This document shows positions 1 through 11,074 of a DNA stretch of 64,000 nt, in pieces; the first letter of the stretch is position 1, and each line of letters starts with the position of its first letter. This DNA comes from Halobacillus salinus (GTDB lineage Bacteria > Bacillota > Bacilli > Bacillales > Halobacillaceae). The notes under the pieces were generated by a model. It made no database searches. It was not told where the DNA came from and saw nothing but the letters and a program-made list of their open reading frames with translations. The translations under genes were made by a program, and so were the position numbers. The DNA lies in assembly GCF_004684905.1 (NCBI RefSeq), contig NZ_SRJC01000003.1, positions 62,001 through 126,000 of the forward strand, written 5' to 3'.

Positions 1-689
1 GCTCCTGGGATGAAGTAGAGTGTATGTGCCCACTCTACATGCCCTAATAGGATATGCATACCGGAGCTTGAAATACTCGCAAAGAATATCATGAACATAG
101 AGGTAGCCGTAGCAATATGAGGCGGTATACTGAACAACAAAATCATTGCAGGTGTCAGTAGTGAACCTCCTCCAATTCCTAGAAGACCAGAGAGCAACCC
201 GACGACAAAGGAAAGCAAAAAGCCGACGACAATCGGCATGTGATAAGTGTAGATCTCTCCGTTCAGTTCCTTTTCCCTTTTGATTCCACTCTTGAACAAA
301 GGAGAACCGGCTTCTCGTCTCGGTAAAAAGAATAAAGCAGATACGAAAATCATAATGATTCCGAATACCAAGGAGTACCCGTCCGTTTTGAAAAACTGAT
401 TTAACCATGCCCCTACTACTCCGCCAGGGACACTACCCACTAGAAAAAGATACCCGATCTTTTTATCGACGCGGTCATGTTTCAAGTATGATAATGCTGA
501 AGAGAGGCCGGTAAATATCATGACGACAAGCGAAATGCCGACAATAGATTGTGGATTGACCCAATCAAACTGAGGGAACCGCTCTCCCAAAAAGAGCAAC
601 ACAGGGACCAGGATCACTCCGCCGCCTAAACCGGCAATGCTGCCTACGAATGCTGTAAGAACACCTATTAAAAACATCAATATAGCCAT
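1..689 (-). CDS. TauE/SafE family sulfite/anion exporter (C-terminus off the window edge)
   Basis: The reading frame opens with ATG at 687-689 and stays open to the window edge, so about 229 N-terminal residues are visible. It begins MAILMFLIGVLTAFVG and continues with the glycine-rich SIAGLGGGVILVP stretch typical of the first repeat of the TauE/SafE (DUF81) membrane family, followed by further hydrophobic segments. Family members are inner-membrane permeases proposed to export sulfite, sulfoacetate or other small organic anions. The visible part lies downstream of the suf operon terminator and is read in the same direction. Substrate cannot be told from sequence. Confidence 0.8.
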   Translation of the reverse strand, partial: MAILMFLIGVLTAFVGSIAGLGGGVILVPVLLFLGERFPQFDWVNPQSIVGISLVVMIFTGLSSALSYLKHDRVDKKIGYLFLVGSVPGGVVGAWLNQFFKTDGYSLVFGIIMIFVSALFFLPRREAGSPLFKSGIKREKELNGEIYTYHMPIVVGFLLSFVVGLLSGLLGIGGGSLLTPAMILLFSIPPHIATATSMFMIFFASISSSGMHILLGHVEWAHTLYFIPG

Positions 690-790
690 ACAGAACAACC
701 CTTTTACTCTTTTATAGATAATACTATATTATCATGATTCCTATTCATAAAACATCAACCCAAAGTAAAGGTCTCTTATTCGCCAAAAAA

Positions 791-826
791 AGAGTAACAA
801 GGTCGCTAGTGCGATCTTGTTACTCT
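791..826 (-). terminator. suf operon terminator
   Basis: A 16-bp nearly perfect inverted repeat (agagtaacaaggtcgc / gcgatcttgttactct) sits just after the sufB stop codon. Read on the minus strand it is followed by a run of seven T, which fits a rho-independent terminator ending the sufCDSUB transcript before the TauE-like gene. Confidence 0.85.
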
Positions 827-845
827 TTACTTAAATAGTAAGAAA

Positions 846-2243
846 TTAGCCGATAGAACCTTCCATTTCGAATTTGATCAGACGGTTCATTTCTACTGCA
901 TATTCCATAGGAAGTTCTTTCGTGAACGGCTCAATGAAGCCCATTACGATCATTTCTGTTGCTTCTTCTTCAGAAATACCGCGGCTCATCAAGTAGAACA
1001 GCTGCTCTTCAGACACTTTAGAGACTTTCGCCTCGTGCTCAAGAGAGATATTCTCGTTCATGATTTCGTTATATGGGATCGTATCAGATGTTGACTGATT
1101 ATCCATAATCAATGTGTCACACTCTACGTTTGAGCGAGCACCTTCTGCTTTACGTCCAAACTGGACGATACCACGGTACGTTACTTTACCACCGTGTTTA
1201 GAGATGGATTTAGAAACGATTGTGGATGACGTATTCGGAGCCAAGTGGTGCATCTTCGCACCAGCATCTTGGTGTTGTCCTTTACCAGCAAGCGCGATGG
1301 AAAGCGTCATACCACGTGCTCCCTCTCCTTTAAGAAGGACAGCAGGGTACTTCATCGTCAGCTTAGAACCAAGGTTACCGTCAACCCATTCCATAGTGGC
1401 ATTAGACTCTGCTACCGCACGTTTCGTTACTAGGTTATACACATTGTTCGCCCAGTTCTGAATCGTCGTATAACGGCAGTATGCATTGTCTTTAACGAAA
1501 ATTTCAACTACCGCACTGTGAAGAGAGCTGGAAGAGTACGTTGGTGCTGTACAACCTTCAACATAGTGTACAGAAGAACCTTCATCCGCGATGATCAACG
1601 TACGCTCGAACTGACCCATGTTCTCAGAGTTAATACGGAAGTACGCTTGAAGTGGCGTCTCCACTTTCGTATCTTTCGGTACGTAGATGAAGGAACCACC
1701 AGACCATACCGCCGAGTTCAGTGCTGCGAACTTGTTATCAGACGGAGGAATCACTTTACCAAAATACTCACGGAATAGCTCCTCGTCTTCCTTCAGGGCA
1801 GAATCCGTATCCTTAAAGATTACGCCTAGATCTTCTAAATCTTTTTCCATGTTGTGATAAACCACTTCAGATTCGTACTGAGCGGACACACCGGAAAGAT
1901 ACTTCTGTTCTGCTTCCGGGATACCAAGTCGATCGAACGTGTTTTTGATTTCTTCCGGCACTTCATCCCAAGAACGTTCAGAACGTTCAGATGGCTTTAC
2001 GTAATACGTAATGTCATCGAAATTAAGCTCGGATAGGTCGCCACCCCATTGTGGCATCGGCATTTTATAGAATTGCTCTAGAGACTTCAAACGGAAGTCA
2101 AGCATCCATTGTGGTTCTTCTTTGTAGTTGGAGATTTGCTCAACGACTTCTTTCGTCAAACCTTTTTGAGTACGGAAGATCGAAACGTCTTTCTCGTGAA
2201 ATCCGTATTGATACTCTCCAACTTCAGGGGCTTTTTTAGCCAT
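846..2243 (-). CDS. sufB: Fe-S cluster scaffold complex subunit SufB
   Basis: SufB forms the SufBC2D cytosolic complex on which iron-sulfur clusters are built from SufS/SufU-derived sulfur. The 465-residue product has the usual length and the conserved SufB/SufD beta-helix core, including the segments [20 protein letters not shown] and the C-terminal [16 protein letters not shown] signature. The start is preceded by AAAAGGAGG with good spacing. It is last in the order sufC-sufD-sufS-sufU-sufB, the standard Firmicute arrangement, and is followed directly by a strong terminator. Identification is firm. Confidence 0.97.
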   Translation of the reverse strand: MAKKAPEVGEYQYGFHEKDVSIFRTQKGLTKEVVEQISNYKEEPQWMLDFRLKSLEQFYKMPMPQWGGDLSELNFDDITYYVKPSERSERSWDEVPEEIKNTFDRLGIPEAEQKYLSGVSAQYESEVVYHNMEKDLEDLGVIFKDTDSALKEDEELFREYFGKVIPPSDNKFAALNSAVWSGGSFIYVPKDTKVETPLQAYFRINSENMGQFERTLIIADEGSSVHYVEGCTAPTYSSSSLHSAVVEIFVKDNAYCRYTTIQNWANNVYNLVTKRAVAESNATMEWVDGNLGSKLTMKYPAVLLKGEGARGMTLSIALAGKGQHQDAGAKMHHLAPNTSSTIVSKSISKHGGKVTYRGIVQFGRKAEGARSNVECDTLIMDNQSTSDTIPYNEIMNENISLEHEAKVSKVSEEQLFYLMSRGISEEEATEMIVMGFIEPFTKELPMEYAVEMNRLIKFEMEGSIG

Positions 2244-2276
2244 GTTTATATACCTCCTTTTGGTATGAACAAACGC

Positions 2277-5234
<2,958 letters not shown>

Positions 5235-5253
5235 GTTTACCCTCCTATCTAAA

Positions 5254-6039
5254 TTACGCTTTTTGACCGACTGTCTCGTCTTCGATACCTAGCTCTTCTT
5301 TAATCCACTCGTACCCTTCTTCTTCAAGGCGTTGAGCAAGCTCAGGTCCACCAGACTTCACAACACGGCCTTGCATCATGACGTGAACCTTATCTGGAGT
5401 GATATAGTTCAACAAGCGCTGATAGTGAGTGATGATCAGGCAACCGAATGCATCATTGCGCATTTCATTAATGCCTTTGGAAACGACTTTAAGTGCGTCG
5501 ATATCAAGACCGGAGTCGATTTCGTCAAGGATAGCGATAGCAGGTTGAACCATCATCAGTTGAAGGATTTCGTTACGCTTCTTCTCACCGCCGGAGAACC
5601 CTTCGTTCAGATAACGCTGTGCCATGTTTTTATCCATTTCTAATGTATCCATTTTGGAATCCATTTCCTTGATGAATTTCATTAGAGAAATCTCGTCGCC
5701 TTCTTCACGGTGCGCGTTAATCGCAGAGCGAAGGAAGTCAGAGTTTGTTACACCGCTGATTTCACTAGGGTATTGCATAGCAAGGAATAGACCAGCTTGA
5801 GCACGCTCGTCCACTTCCATTTCTAGAACGTTCTCACCGTCTAGTAAAATTTCACCTTTTGTTACTTCATATTTAGGGTGTCCCATAACAGCTGATGCCA
5901 ATGTTGACTTACCAGTACCGTTTGGTCCCATAACAGCGTGGAATTCACCGCCGTTGATTGTTAGATTTACACCTTTAAGAATTTCCTGACCTTCGATTTC
6001 AACGTGAAGATCTTTGATTTCTAATGTTGATCCTGCCAT
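5254..6039 (-). CDS. sufC: Fe-S assembly ATPase SufC
   Basis: SufC is the ABC-type ATPase of the SufBC2D scaffold; it is soluble and drives conformational changes rather than transport. The 261-residue protein has Walker [10 protein letters not shown] near residue 38, the variant signature [13 protein letters not shown] that distinguishes SufC from transporters, and Walker [14 protein letters not shown]. It is the first gene of the suf operon and is preceded by a clear GGAGG site and a candidate sigma-A promoter. Confidence 0.97.
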   Translation of the reverse strand: MAGSTLEIKDLHVEIEGQEILKGVNLTINGGEFHAVMGPNGTGKSTLASAVMGHPKYEVTKGEILLDGENVLEMEVDERAQAGLFLAMQYPSEISGVTNSDFLRSAINAHREEGDEISLMKFIKEMDSKMDTLEMDKNMAQRYLNEGFSGGEKKRNEILQLMMVQPAIAILDEIDSGLDIDALKVVSKGINEMRNDAFGCLIITHYQRLLNYITPDKVHVMMQGRVVKSGGPELAQRLEEEGYEWIKEELGIEDETVGQKA

Positions 6040-6124
6040 AAAAAAATACCTCCAGTATCTATTAATATTGAATGTGCTGGGTTGATATGGATCAAAGAAC
6101 CATTCTCAATTTATTCTCATTACA

Positions 6125-6153
6125 ATCTTATATCATTTAGAAATGGTTATCAA
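6125..6153 (-). promoter_or_regulatory. Candidate sigma-A promoter of the suf operon
   Basis: On the minus strand TTGATA (plus 6148-6153) and TAAGAT (plus 6125-6130) are separated by exactly 17 bases and lie about 85 bases upstream of the sufC start. No gene lies between. The fit is good but not unique, since TATAAG one step upstream could also serve as the -10. Confidence 0.5.
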
Positions 6154-6231
6154 CTTTTTGCCATCGGTCAAAAAGCTTGAAAAAGCTACAATTTCTGACG
6201 GCAAAATCCACTTTTCTACTATAGTATAACA

Positions 6232-6270
6232 TGAAAAAATCAGGTGAAGAAATCTCACCTGATTCTTTAT
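6232..6270 (-). terminator. Terminator after the small ORF upstream of suf
   Basis: An inverted repeat aatcaggtga / tcacctgatt is followed on the minus strand by six T. It lies between a possible small minus-strand ORF and the suf promoter, so it would separate upstream transcription from suf. Confidence 0.7.
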
Positions 6271-6279
6271 TTTTATCAT

Positions 6280-6432
6280 TTATCTATGCAATTGACGGTC
6301 AACCTGGGCGATCATTTTACGACTTTGCTCAAAGTCTTGCTGACGTTTTTGTTCCACTTCCAATCGGGATTCCAGTCTCCTGCTATACTCAGCATACCCC
6401 ATATGATGAGCTCCGTGCATGGCCTTCTCCAT
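6280..6432 (-). CDS. Possible small charged protein, unknown function
   Basis: A short open frame encodes about 50 residues from the ATG at 6430-6432 (MEKAMHGAHHMGYAEYSRRL and on), rich in Glu, Gln and Arg and likely one long helix. A terminator follows 10 bases after the stop, which favours a real gene. No ribosome site precedes this ATG. In the same frame the coding pattern continues upstream to a TGA, and an AAAGGG site lies 10 bases before an ATT codon at about 6465, so initiation upstream at TTG 6450 or at ATT is possible. I do not recognise the product. Confidence 0.4.
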   Translation of the reverse strand: MEKAMHGAHHMGYAEYSRRLESRLEVEQKRQQDFEQSRKMIAQVDRQLHR

Positions 6433-6578
6433 CTCAGCAGTGTAATTCAACTTCAGATCGTCAGTAATAGGAAATCAACCCTTTCAGATTATTTACACAA
6501 TTTAGAATATCACAGGACAATACCCATGCTAAACTGCAAATAAACTTCACTTGAAAGGGTATAGAGTGTTAATTATCA

Positions 6579-6593
6579 ATGTAAGCGCTTAAA
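6579..6593. promoter_or_regulatory. cre-like palindrome
   Basis: The sequence atgtaagcgcttaaa contains the perfect palindrome TAAGCGCTTA and matches the CcpA catabolite-responsive consensus WTGNAANCGNWNNCW at all but one fixed position. It lies between the YurZ-like gene end and the small ORF. A second copy of the same core occurs near ilvD. Binding is unproven. Confidence 0.4.
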
Positions 6594-6646
6594 GTTAATC
6601 CGCAGGTCGAATTAATCGGATTTCCTTCATTTTTCTAATAATTCAA

Positions 6647-7012
6647 TCAATTGAGCGGTGTCGTCAAGTCCCGGTAGGCATGTTGGACGAGCGTCGCTGC
6701 TTGGCTTAATGCAGCTCCCCCTCCGAAAGCAGCCGCTACGCCGCACGCTTCTAAAACTTCTTTCTCCGTTGCCCCCTGGTCAATACACCCTTTTGTATGA
6801 TAGATCATGCAGTATTCATCTTGTGCTACAATACTGATTCCAAGCGCCATCAGCTGTTTATGCTTTTTAGACAGTTCTCCTTCTTTAAAACAAGCATCAG
6901 AGAACTCACTGAACTGGTGTGCTACCTCAGGCATGTGTTTAGAGAAGTCACCCATTCCTTCTTTGTAATCGTGTAAATACGTTTCAGTCCAATTCATGTT
7001 CTGTTCCTGCAT
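6647..7012 (-). CDS. Carboxymuconolactone decarboxylase/AhpD family protein (YurZ-like)
   Basis: The 121-residue product belongs to the CMD/AhpD alpha-helical family: the region [37 protein letters not shown] matches the fold signature, with a cysteine pair arranged C-x8-C around the YHTKGC helix. Members act as alkylhydroperoxidases or gamma-carboxymuconolactone decarboxylases; which applies here is not visible. The GGGAGG site is well placed. B. subtilis has the homologous yurZ at the same spot between metQ and sufC, so this is conserved context, not a transferred gene. Confidence 0.8.
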   Translation of the reverse strand: MQEQNMNWTETYLHDYKEGMGDFSKHMPEVAHQFSEFSDACFKEGELSKKHKQLMALGISIVAQDEYCMIYHTKGCIDQGATEKEVLEACGVAAAFGGGAALSQAATLVQHAYRDLTTPLN

Positions 7013-7038
7013 CAGAAAAAACCTCCCATAATAATAAA

Positions 7039-7068
7039 GTGACTGCGGTTAGTATCCACCGCAGTCAC
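7039..7068 (-). terminator. Terminator of the metNPQ operon
   Basis: An 11-bp inverted repeat gtgactgcggt / accgcagtcac follows the metQ stop by five bases. On the minus strand it runs into TTTATTATTAT, which is compatible with termination between metQ and the YurZ-like gene. Confidence 0.75.
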
Positions 7069-7073
7069 TAAGA

Positions 7074-7931
7074 TTATTCGGAAGCTCCTCCTACAGGCAC
7101 AACAGCTCCATCGTATTCTTCTTTAATGAAGTTCTGGATTTCTTCAGAACGCAACACTTCCACTAATGTTTGCAGCGCTTCGTTGTCTTCATCTTTGCTT
7201 TGAGCTGCCACAACGTTCACATAAGGTGATTCAGATGATTCTAATATGATGGCATCTTCACTTGGTACAAGACCCGCTTCGATCGCATAGTTCGTATTGA
7301 TCGCTACAAGCACTTCTTCTTCGCGGTCGTAAACTTCAGGTAAGTTTGCAGGGTCTACACCTGTGTCGAATTCAATATTTTTAGGATTTTCTACAACATC
7401 CTGAACCGTTGCATTAACTTTTTCTACATCTTCATCAAGCTTGATGAGGTCGTGCTTCTCTAATAAGGAAAGAACTCTACCATGAGTGGATACAGAACGG
7501 CTCATCACAAGTGTTGTACCATCTTCCACATTATCTAAGCTATCGTATTTCTGGGAATAAACCCCGATAGGTTCGATGTGAATACCGCCAAGGTTTACGA
7601 AATCGTATCCTTTAGCTTCAGATTGTTGATCAAGGTAAGGAATCGTCTGGAAGTAGTTTGCATCAATTCTTCCTTCATCCAAGTCCTGGTTCGGCAAAAT
7701 ATAGTCTTGGTATTCTTCAATTGTCAGCTCAATGCCTTCTTCAGCAAGAATGGGTTTTGCTTGTTCGAGAACTTCTGCGTGCGGCACGCTTGAAGCTCCT
7801 ACTTTGATTTCTGTTGTTTCACTTTCTTCTCCTTCAGAACCGGATGCATCAGACTCATTCTCCGAAGATCCACACGCAGCTAGTACTAGTACAAGTAACA
7901 GGACAGCAGCCCCTGTAAGAATTTTTTTCAT
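7074..7931 (-). CDS. metQ: Methionine ABC transporter substrate-binding lipoprotein MetQ
   Basis: MetQ captures D- or L-methionine outside the membrane and delivers it to MetNP. The 285-residue protein starts with a lipoprotein signal peptide ending in LAAC (Cys 20), then an acidic Ser/Glu linker, then the NlpA/MetQ fold (VGASSVPHAEVLEQAKPILAEEGIEL is the family start). It is last in the operon metN-metP-metQ and followed by a terminator. The acidic linker suits a salt-adapted organism. Confidence 0.95.
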   Translation of the reverse strand: MKKILTGAAVLLLVLVLAACGSSENESDASGSEGEESETTEIKVGASSVPHAEVLEQAKPILAEEGIELTIEEYQDYILPNQDLDEGRIDANYFQTIPYLDQQSEAKGYDFVNLGGIHIEPIGVYSQKYDSLDNVEDGTTLVMSRSVSTHGRVLSLLEKHDLIKLDEDVEKVNATVQDVVENPKNIEFDTGVDPANLPEVYDREEEVLVAINTNYAIEAGLVPSEDAIILESSESPYVNVVAAQSKDEDNEALQTLVEVLRSEEIQNFIKEEYDGAVVPVGGASE

Positions 7932-7954
7932 TTTCCTCTCTCCTTTTATCTATT

Positions 7955-8623
7955 TTATCTTTTATCCAATTTACGGGTGACCAAGTCCCCGATGAATTGA
8001 AATAGGAACACAATAAGAATGATTAATATTGTTGAAAGAAATAGAACATCCATATTACTTCGTTGGAATCCATAGAAATAAGCAAAGTCCCCAAGTCCAC
8101 CTGCGCCGATTGCTCCAGCCACCGCTGTGTAGCCAATAAGCGCAATAGCAGTCACAGTAATTCCAGATACCAAAGCCGGCATCGATTCAGGCAAGAGCAC
8201 TTTAAAGATAATGGTGGAATATTTCGCTCCCATCGATTTGGCTGCCTCGACCACTCCATGGTCTACCTCTTTCAAAGCAATTTCGACCAATCTTGCATAG
8301 AATGGTGCGCCCCCTACGATCAAAGCTGGCAGTGCTGCCTTCGGACCTCGGATTGTGCCTACCAGGAAATCTGTCAGTGGGAATAATAATAGGATCAATA
8401 TAATGAAAGGAATAGCTCTGAAAACGTTGACGACGGATGATGTGATCCAGTTCAACACTTTGTTCTGCCATAGTCCTCCTGGTGCTGATAAATATAATAG
8501 CAACCCTAGCGCTAAACCGATGATGAATGTACCGGCTACGGATACTAATGTCATAAATAACGTTTCATTTGTTGCTGTAACAATGTCCTCTAATCTCACA
8601 TTCGGAAACAACTGCTCAAACAC
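7955..8623 (-). CDS. metP: Methionine ABC transporter permease MetP
   Basis: The 222-residue membrane protein has five predicted hydrophobic segments and the EAA-type coupling loop (EVDHGVVEAAKSMGAKYSTIIFKVLLPES), as in MetI/MetP permeases. Two copies would form the methionine channel with MetN on the cytoplasmic side. Its start overlaps the metN end by 8 bases and metQ follows after 23 bases, so all three are one transcript. Confidence 0.96.
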   Translation of the reverse strand: MFEQLFPNVRLEDIVTATNETLFMTLVSVAGTFIIGLALGLLLYLSAPGGLWQNKVLNWITSSVVNVFRAIPFIILILLLFPLTDFLVGTIRGPKAALPALIVGGAPFYARLVEIALKEVDHGVVEAAKSMGAKYSTIIFKVLLPESMPALVSGITVTAIALIGYTAVAGAIGAGGLGDFAYFYGFQRSNMDVLFLSTILIILIVFLFQFIGDLVTRKLDKR

Positions 8624-9641
8624 TAGGATTCACCTCTACCTCTACAGACGTTGATTCTATAAACTCGATGGCACGGTCTATCTCGTCCTTTTCACCGACG
8701 AATTGTACAAACATAGTGCCATATGCTCCTTTTTGGGTTTGGGTGATTTTACCGTGGAGGATGTTGATGTCCACCTCGAATTTCCTTGATACATCGCTGA
8801 TGACCGCTTGATTTGCGCTATCCCCAACAAAATGGAGTCTTAGAATACGTCCTTTTTGGTACTGTTCGTTTATTAACTCCAACGAATTTTCTTGCTCTGG
8901 GTCGCCCATTACTTGGTCTACAAATCGCTTGGTCACTTTTTGTTTCGGCCTAAGGAATACGTCTAATACGTCTCCTTGCTCGACAATCTTCCCTGCCTCC
9001 ATTACTGCAACTTGATGGCAAATCTTTCTGATAACATGCATCTCGTGCGTGATCAGCACTATTGTAAGTCCCAGCTTTTCGTTGATGTCCACAAGCAAAT
9101 CAAGGATGGAATCCGTTGTCTCTGGATCAAGAGCGGAAGTTGCTTCATCACACAGCAGAACTTTAGGATTATTCGCTAATGCTCGTGCTATCCCCACTCT
9201 TTGTTTCTGTCCACCGCTTAATTGAGAAGGGTAAGAATTCCCGCGTCCAGATAAACCGACCAACTCTATCAACTCGTTTACTCTCTGAGTTTTCTCTTCT
9301 TTTGAAATTCCTGCAATTTCAAGCGGAAAAGCGATGTTGTCAAACACCGTACGAGACCACAGTAGGTTGAAGTGTTGGAAAATCATCCCAATATCTTGCC
9401 TTGCGACTCTTAGCTTTTTCTTCGACATGGATGTGAGGTCTTGATCATCCATTGTTATTTGACCACTTGACGGGTCTTCTAACCTGTTCAACATCCGGAT
9501 GAATGTACTTTTTCCTGCCCCACTATAGCCAATAACTCCGAAGATCTCTCCCTTCTTTATTTCCAAACTAAGATCGTCCACAGCACGGACTTCCTGATCT
9601 TTTGTCTGGAAGACTTTTGATAAGTCCTTAATTGAAATCAT
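8616..9641 (-). CDS. metN: Methionine ABC transporter ATP-binding protein MetN
   Basis: MetN powers methionine uptake. The 341-residue protein has Walker A GYSGAGKST, signature LSGGQKQRVGIARAL, Walker B VLLCDEATSALDPET and a C-terminal NIL regulatory domain (about residues 265-341) that binds methionine and mediates trans-inhibition in homologues. The frame extends a little further upstream, but ATG at 9639-9641 has GGAGGG seven bases before it and starts MISIKDLSK like known MetN. Two SAM riboswitches control it. Confidence 0.96.
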   Translation of the reverse strand: MISIKDLSKVFQTKDQEVRAVDDLSLEIKKGEIFGVIGYSGAGKSTFIRMLNRLEDPSSGQITMDDQDLTSMSKKKLRVARQDIGMIFQHFNLLWSRTVFDNIAFPLEIAGISKEEKTQRVNELIELVGLSGRGNSYPSQLSGGQKQRVGIARALANNPKVLLCDEATSALDPETTDSILDLLVDINEKLGLTIVLITHEMHVIRKICHQVAVMEAGKIVEQGDVLDVFLRPKQKVTKRFVDQVMGDPEQENSLELINEQYQKGRILRLHFVGDSANQAVISDVSRKFEVDINILHGKITQTQKGAYGTMFVQFVGEKDEIDRAIEFIESTSVEVEVNPSV

Positions 9642-9723
9642 GTTCTTCCCTCCAATGAACAAAGGTGCATACGCCTGCCCTTTGGGCTTTAAGCGATTGA
9701 GCCTCTTCTGATAAGATACCTAA

Positions 9724-9898
9724 ATAAAAAACGCCTTTCTGTTCCGAGAACAGAAAGGCGCACTTACAAGTCAAATCTGTTCTCTCATCTATCAAAGTTG
9801 TTTTCAAACTTTGTAGGAATTGGCACCGTAACGAATGATCAGTTCGTCGGTTGCCGGGCATCAAAGGGCCAGTCCCTCCGCCTCTCTTGATAAGAGAT
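9724..9898 (-). ncRNA. SAM-I (S-box) riboswitch, promoter-proximal to metN, with terminator
   Basis: Read on the minus strand the aptamer (9781-9898) shows the S-box core elements: the closing stem CTCTTATC...GATGAGAG, the GAGGGACTGGCCC segment, GATGCCCGGCAACC and GGTGCCAATTCC. It is followed by a terminator at 9724-9761 made of GCCTTTCTGTTC / GAACAGAAAGGC plus a T run. With SAM bound, P1 would form and termination would prevent metN transcription; without SAM an antiterminator would allow it. A perfect sigma-A promoter lies just upstream. Confidence 0.95.
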
Positions 9899-9950
9899 TT
9901 TATTATATTAAATTATTATTACTTTAATGCGGTTTAGTGTTACAAAGAAG

Positions 9951-9979
9951 ATTGTAGCACCGGGATTTAGTGCTGTCAA
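9951..9979 (-). promoter_or_regulatory. Sigma-A promoter of the proximal S-box leader
   Basis: On the minus strand TTGACA (plus 9974-9979), a 17-base spacer and TACAAT (plus 9951-9956) give a near-consensus promoter. Transcription would start roughly 45 bases before the proximal riboswitch aptamer. Confidence 0.85.
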
Positions 9980-10025
9980 CAAAATATTCTAACAATCTGA
10001 ATATTGCTATATATAACGAGCCAAT

Positions 10026-10175
10026 AAAAAAATCCCTTCTTTAAAAGAAGAGATCGTGGTCTACTATCGTGTCTCATCTTTCAAAGCTTAAGCTTTGCTG
10101 GAATTAGCACCGTACATAAACATGCCGGTTGCTGGGTGTCAAAGGGCCAGTCCCTCCACCTCTCTGGATAAGTGT
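10026..10175 (-). ncRNA. Second SAM-I (S-box) riboswitch, distal to metN, with own terminator
   Basis: A complete second S-box element lies upstream of the first and is read in the same direction. It shows GTGGAGGGACTGGCCC, GACACCCAGCAACC and GGTGCTAATTCC with closing stem CTTATC / GATGAG (aptamer 10072-10175), then a terminator hairpin ATCTCTTC / GAAGGGAT with seven T at 10026-10055. No reading frame separates it from the next promoter, so its readthrough product would run into the proximal leader of metN. Confidence 0.93.
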
Positions 10176-10200
10176 AAGAATCGATATGAAATTATAGATT

Positions 10201-10229
10201 ATGTTAGCATGAGAAAGAATCCTAGTCAA
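10201..10229 (-). promoter_or_regulatory. Sigma-A promoter of the distal S-box leader
   Basis: On the minus strand TTGACT (plus 10224-10229), a 17-base spacer and TAACAT (plus 10201-10206) precede the distal riboswitch by about 25 bases. It points away from, and sits in the leader of, the divergent thioredoxin-fold gene. Confidence 0.75.
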
Positions 10230-10253
10230 TCTAAAGAAAGGGAGAATTTTAAT

Positions 10254-10670
10254 ATGAAGCAAGCTCCTAACTTCAAACTACCATATATGTTCAACGACCA
10301 ACTATTCGAGTTGGAAAAAAACCATGGAAAAGTGGTTATTCTTACATTCTGGGCTTCGTGGTGTCCGGACTCGAGCCGAGATCTACCGAAGAAAGAGCAA
10401 CTCTTTCAAACGATGGACCACGATAAAGTTCAAATGGTCACCATCAATGTCACGGGTCGTGAAAGAAGCGAAGAAGAAGCAAGGAAGTATGCGGAACAAT
10501 TTTTAACACAACCAACACTTACAGATAACGGAAGGGAAGTATATGATCTGTACGAAAGCGACGGTGTTCCGACTACGGTCATCATAAATCAGGATGGTGA
10601 CATTCATGCTCAATTCGGAGATCAAGCTTCCTTCTTGGAAGTAGTAGACGCTCTAGGAAGTCTCATTTAG
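10254..10670 (+). CDS. TlpA/redoxin-type thioredoxin-fold protein with an incomplete CXXC site
   Basis: The 138-residue cytosolic protein has the TlpA/AhpC-TSA style fold: APNFKLP start, TFWASWCPDSSRDLP active site and GVPTTVIINQDG with the cis-proline. The active site reads C-P-D-S, so the resolving cysteine of thioredoxin is serine. It may act through a single cysteine (glutathione or bacillithiol-type chemistry) or not be a disulfide reductase. The frame runs upstream to 10095 through riboswitch DNA, but ATG at 10254 has AAAGGGAG and is the credible start. The 3' end overlaps the convergent gene by 8 bases. Confidence 0.8.
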   Translation: MKQAPNFKLPYMFNDQLFELEKNHGKVVILTFWASWCPDSSRDLPKKEQLFQTMDHDKVQMVTINVTGRERSEEEARKYAEQFLTQPTLTDNGREVYDLYESDGVPTTVIINQDGDIHAQFGDQASFLEVVDALGSLI

Positions 10671-10977
10671 ACAAGAACAGCAAGGACTCGAGAGCTAGAA
10701 CGTGCTCTCGATCTCCATTTACATCTATTTCTTGAGAGCTTAATAATAAGTTGCCTAAGAATACCTCCTTAACTCTATCGGCAGATCCTTGCAATATAAC
10801 TTCCTTCTGACCCTTTATATCGGTGGAAACTTTATGAATGCCTTTTTCGGTAATGGTAAAGGAATAGGTGATCTCATCATTTTCGTTTAAAACAGATACC
10901 TTGAACTTCTTCAGCAAGGGAATAAGCTCTCTTCTCCTGTTTACTTTTCCTACCCACAGATTCAAGAAATCAACCAT
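10663..10977 (-). CDS. SCP2-like small protein (YusD-like), function unknown
   Basis: The 104-residue product starts MVDFLNLWVGKVNRRREL and ends in a region resembling a sterol-carrier-protein-2 type fold (YSFTITEKGIHKVSTDIKG, then VILQGSADRVKEVFLGN). The position next to yusE and yusF homologues matches B. subtilis yusD. The frame is open 27 codons further upstream, but that stretch forms a hairpin, and ATG at 10975-10977 has GAGAGGAG six bases before it. The assignment is from weak similarity and gene order. Confidence 0.6.
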   Translation of the reverse strand: MVDFLNLWVGKVNRRRELIPLLKKFKVSVLNENDEITYSFTITEKGIHKVSTDIKGQKEVILQGSADRVKEVFLGNLLLSSQEIDVNGDREHVLALESLLFLSK

Positions 10978-11023
10978 AAAAAAACTCCTCTCTGTACTGA
11001 AGAATTTCTCTTCAAGGAGGAGT
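10978..11023 (-). promoter_or_regulatory. Hairpin containing the YusD-like ribosome site; terminator-like
   Basis: On the minus strand AACTCCTC pairs with GAGGAGTT, with an inner stem TGAAGA / TCTTCA, and the descending arm is followed by six T that run directly into the ATG. The descending arm is also the Shine-Dalgarno sequence. It could be the yusE-operon terminator, an RBS-masking hairpin, or both. Confidence 0.6.
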
Positions 11024-11074
11024 TTTTCCTGTGTTATTCCTTCTAATTCGCTCGTCATTTCCCGGGGAATATCG

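Noticed and set aside
1114-1461. 115-codon plus-strand frame inside sufB
   Set aside because: Antisense shadow of a highly conserved gene.
6040-6130. Fur or PerR box before sufC
   Set aside because: The repeated GAGAAT elements do not form the required inverted repeat.
10095-10253. N-terminal extension of the thioredoxin-fold frame
   Set aside because: It reads through the antisense of the distal SAM riboswitch, lacks a ribosome site, and adds no recognisable domain; ATG 10254 has a clear site.
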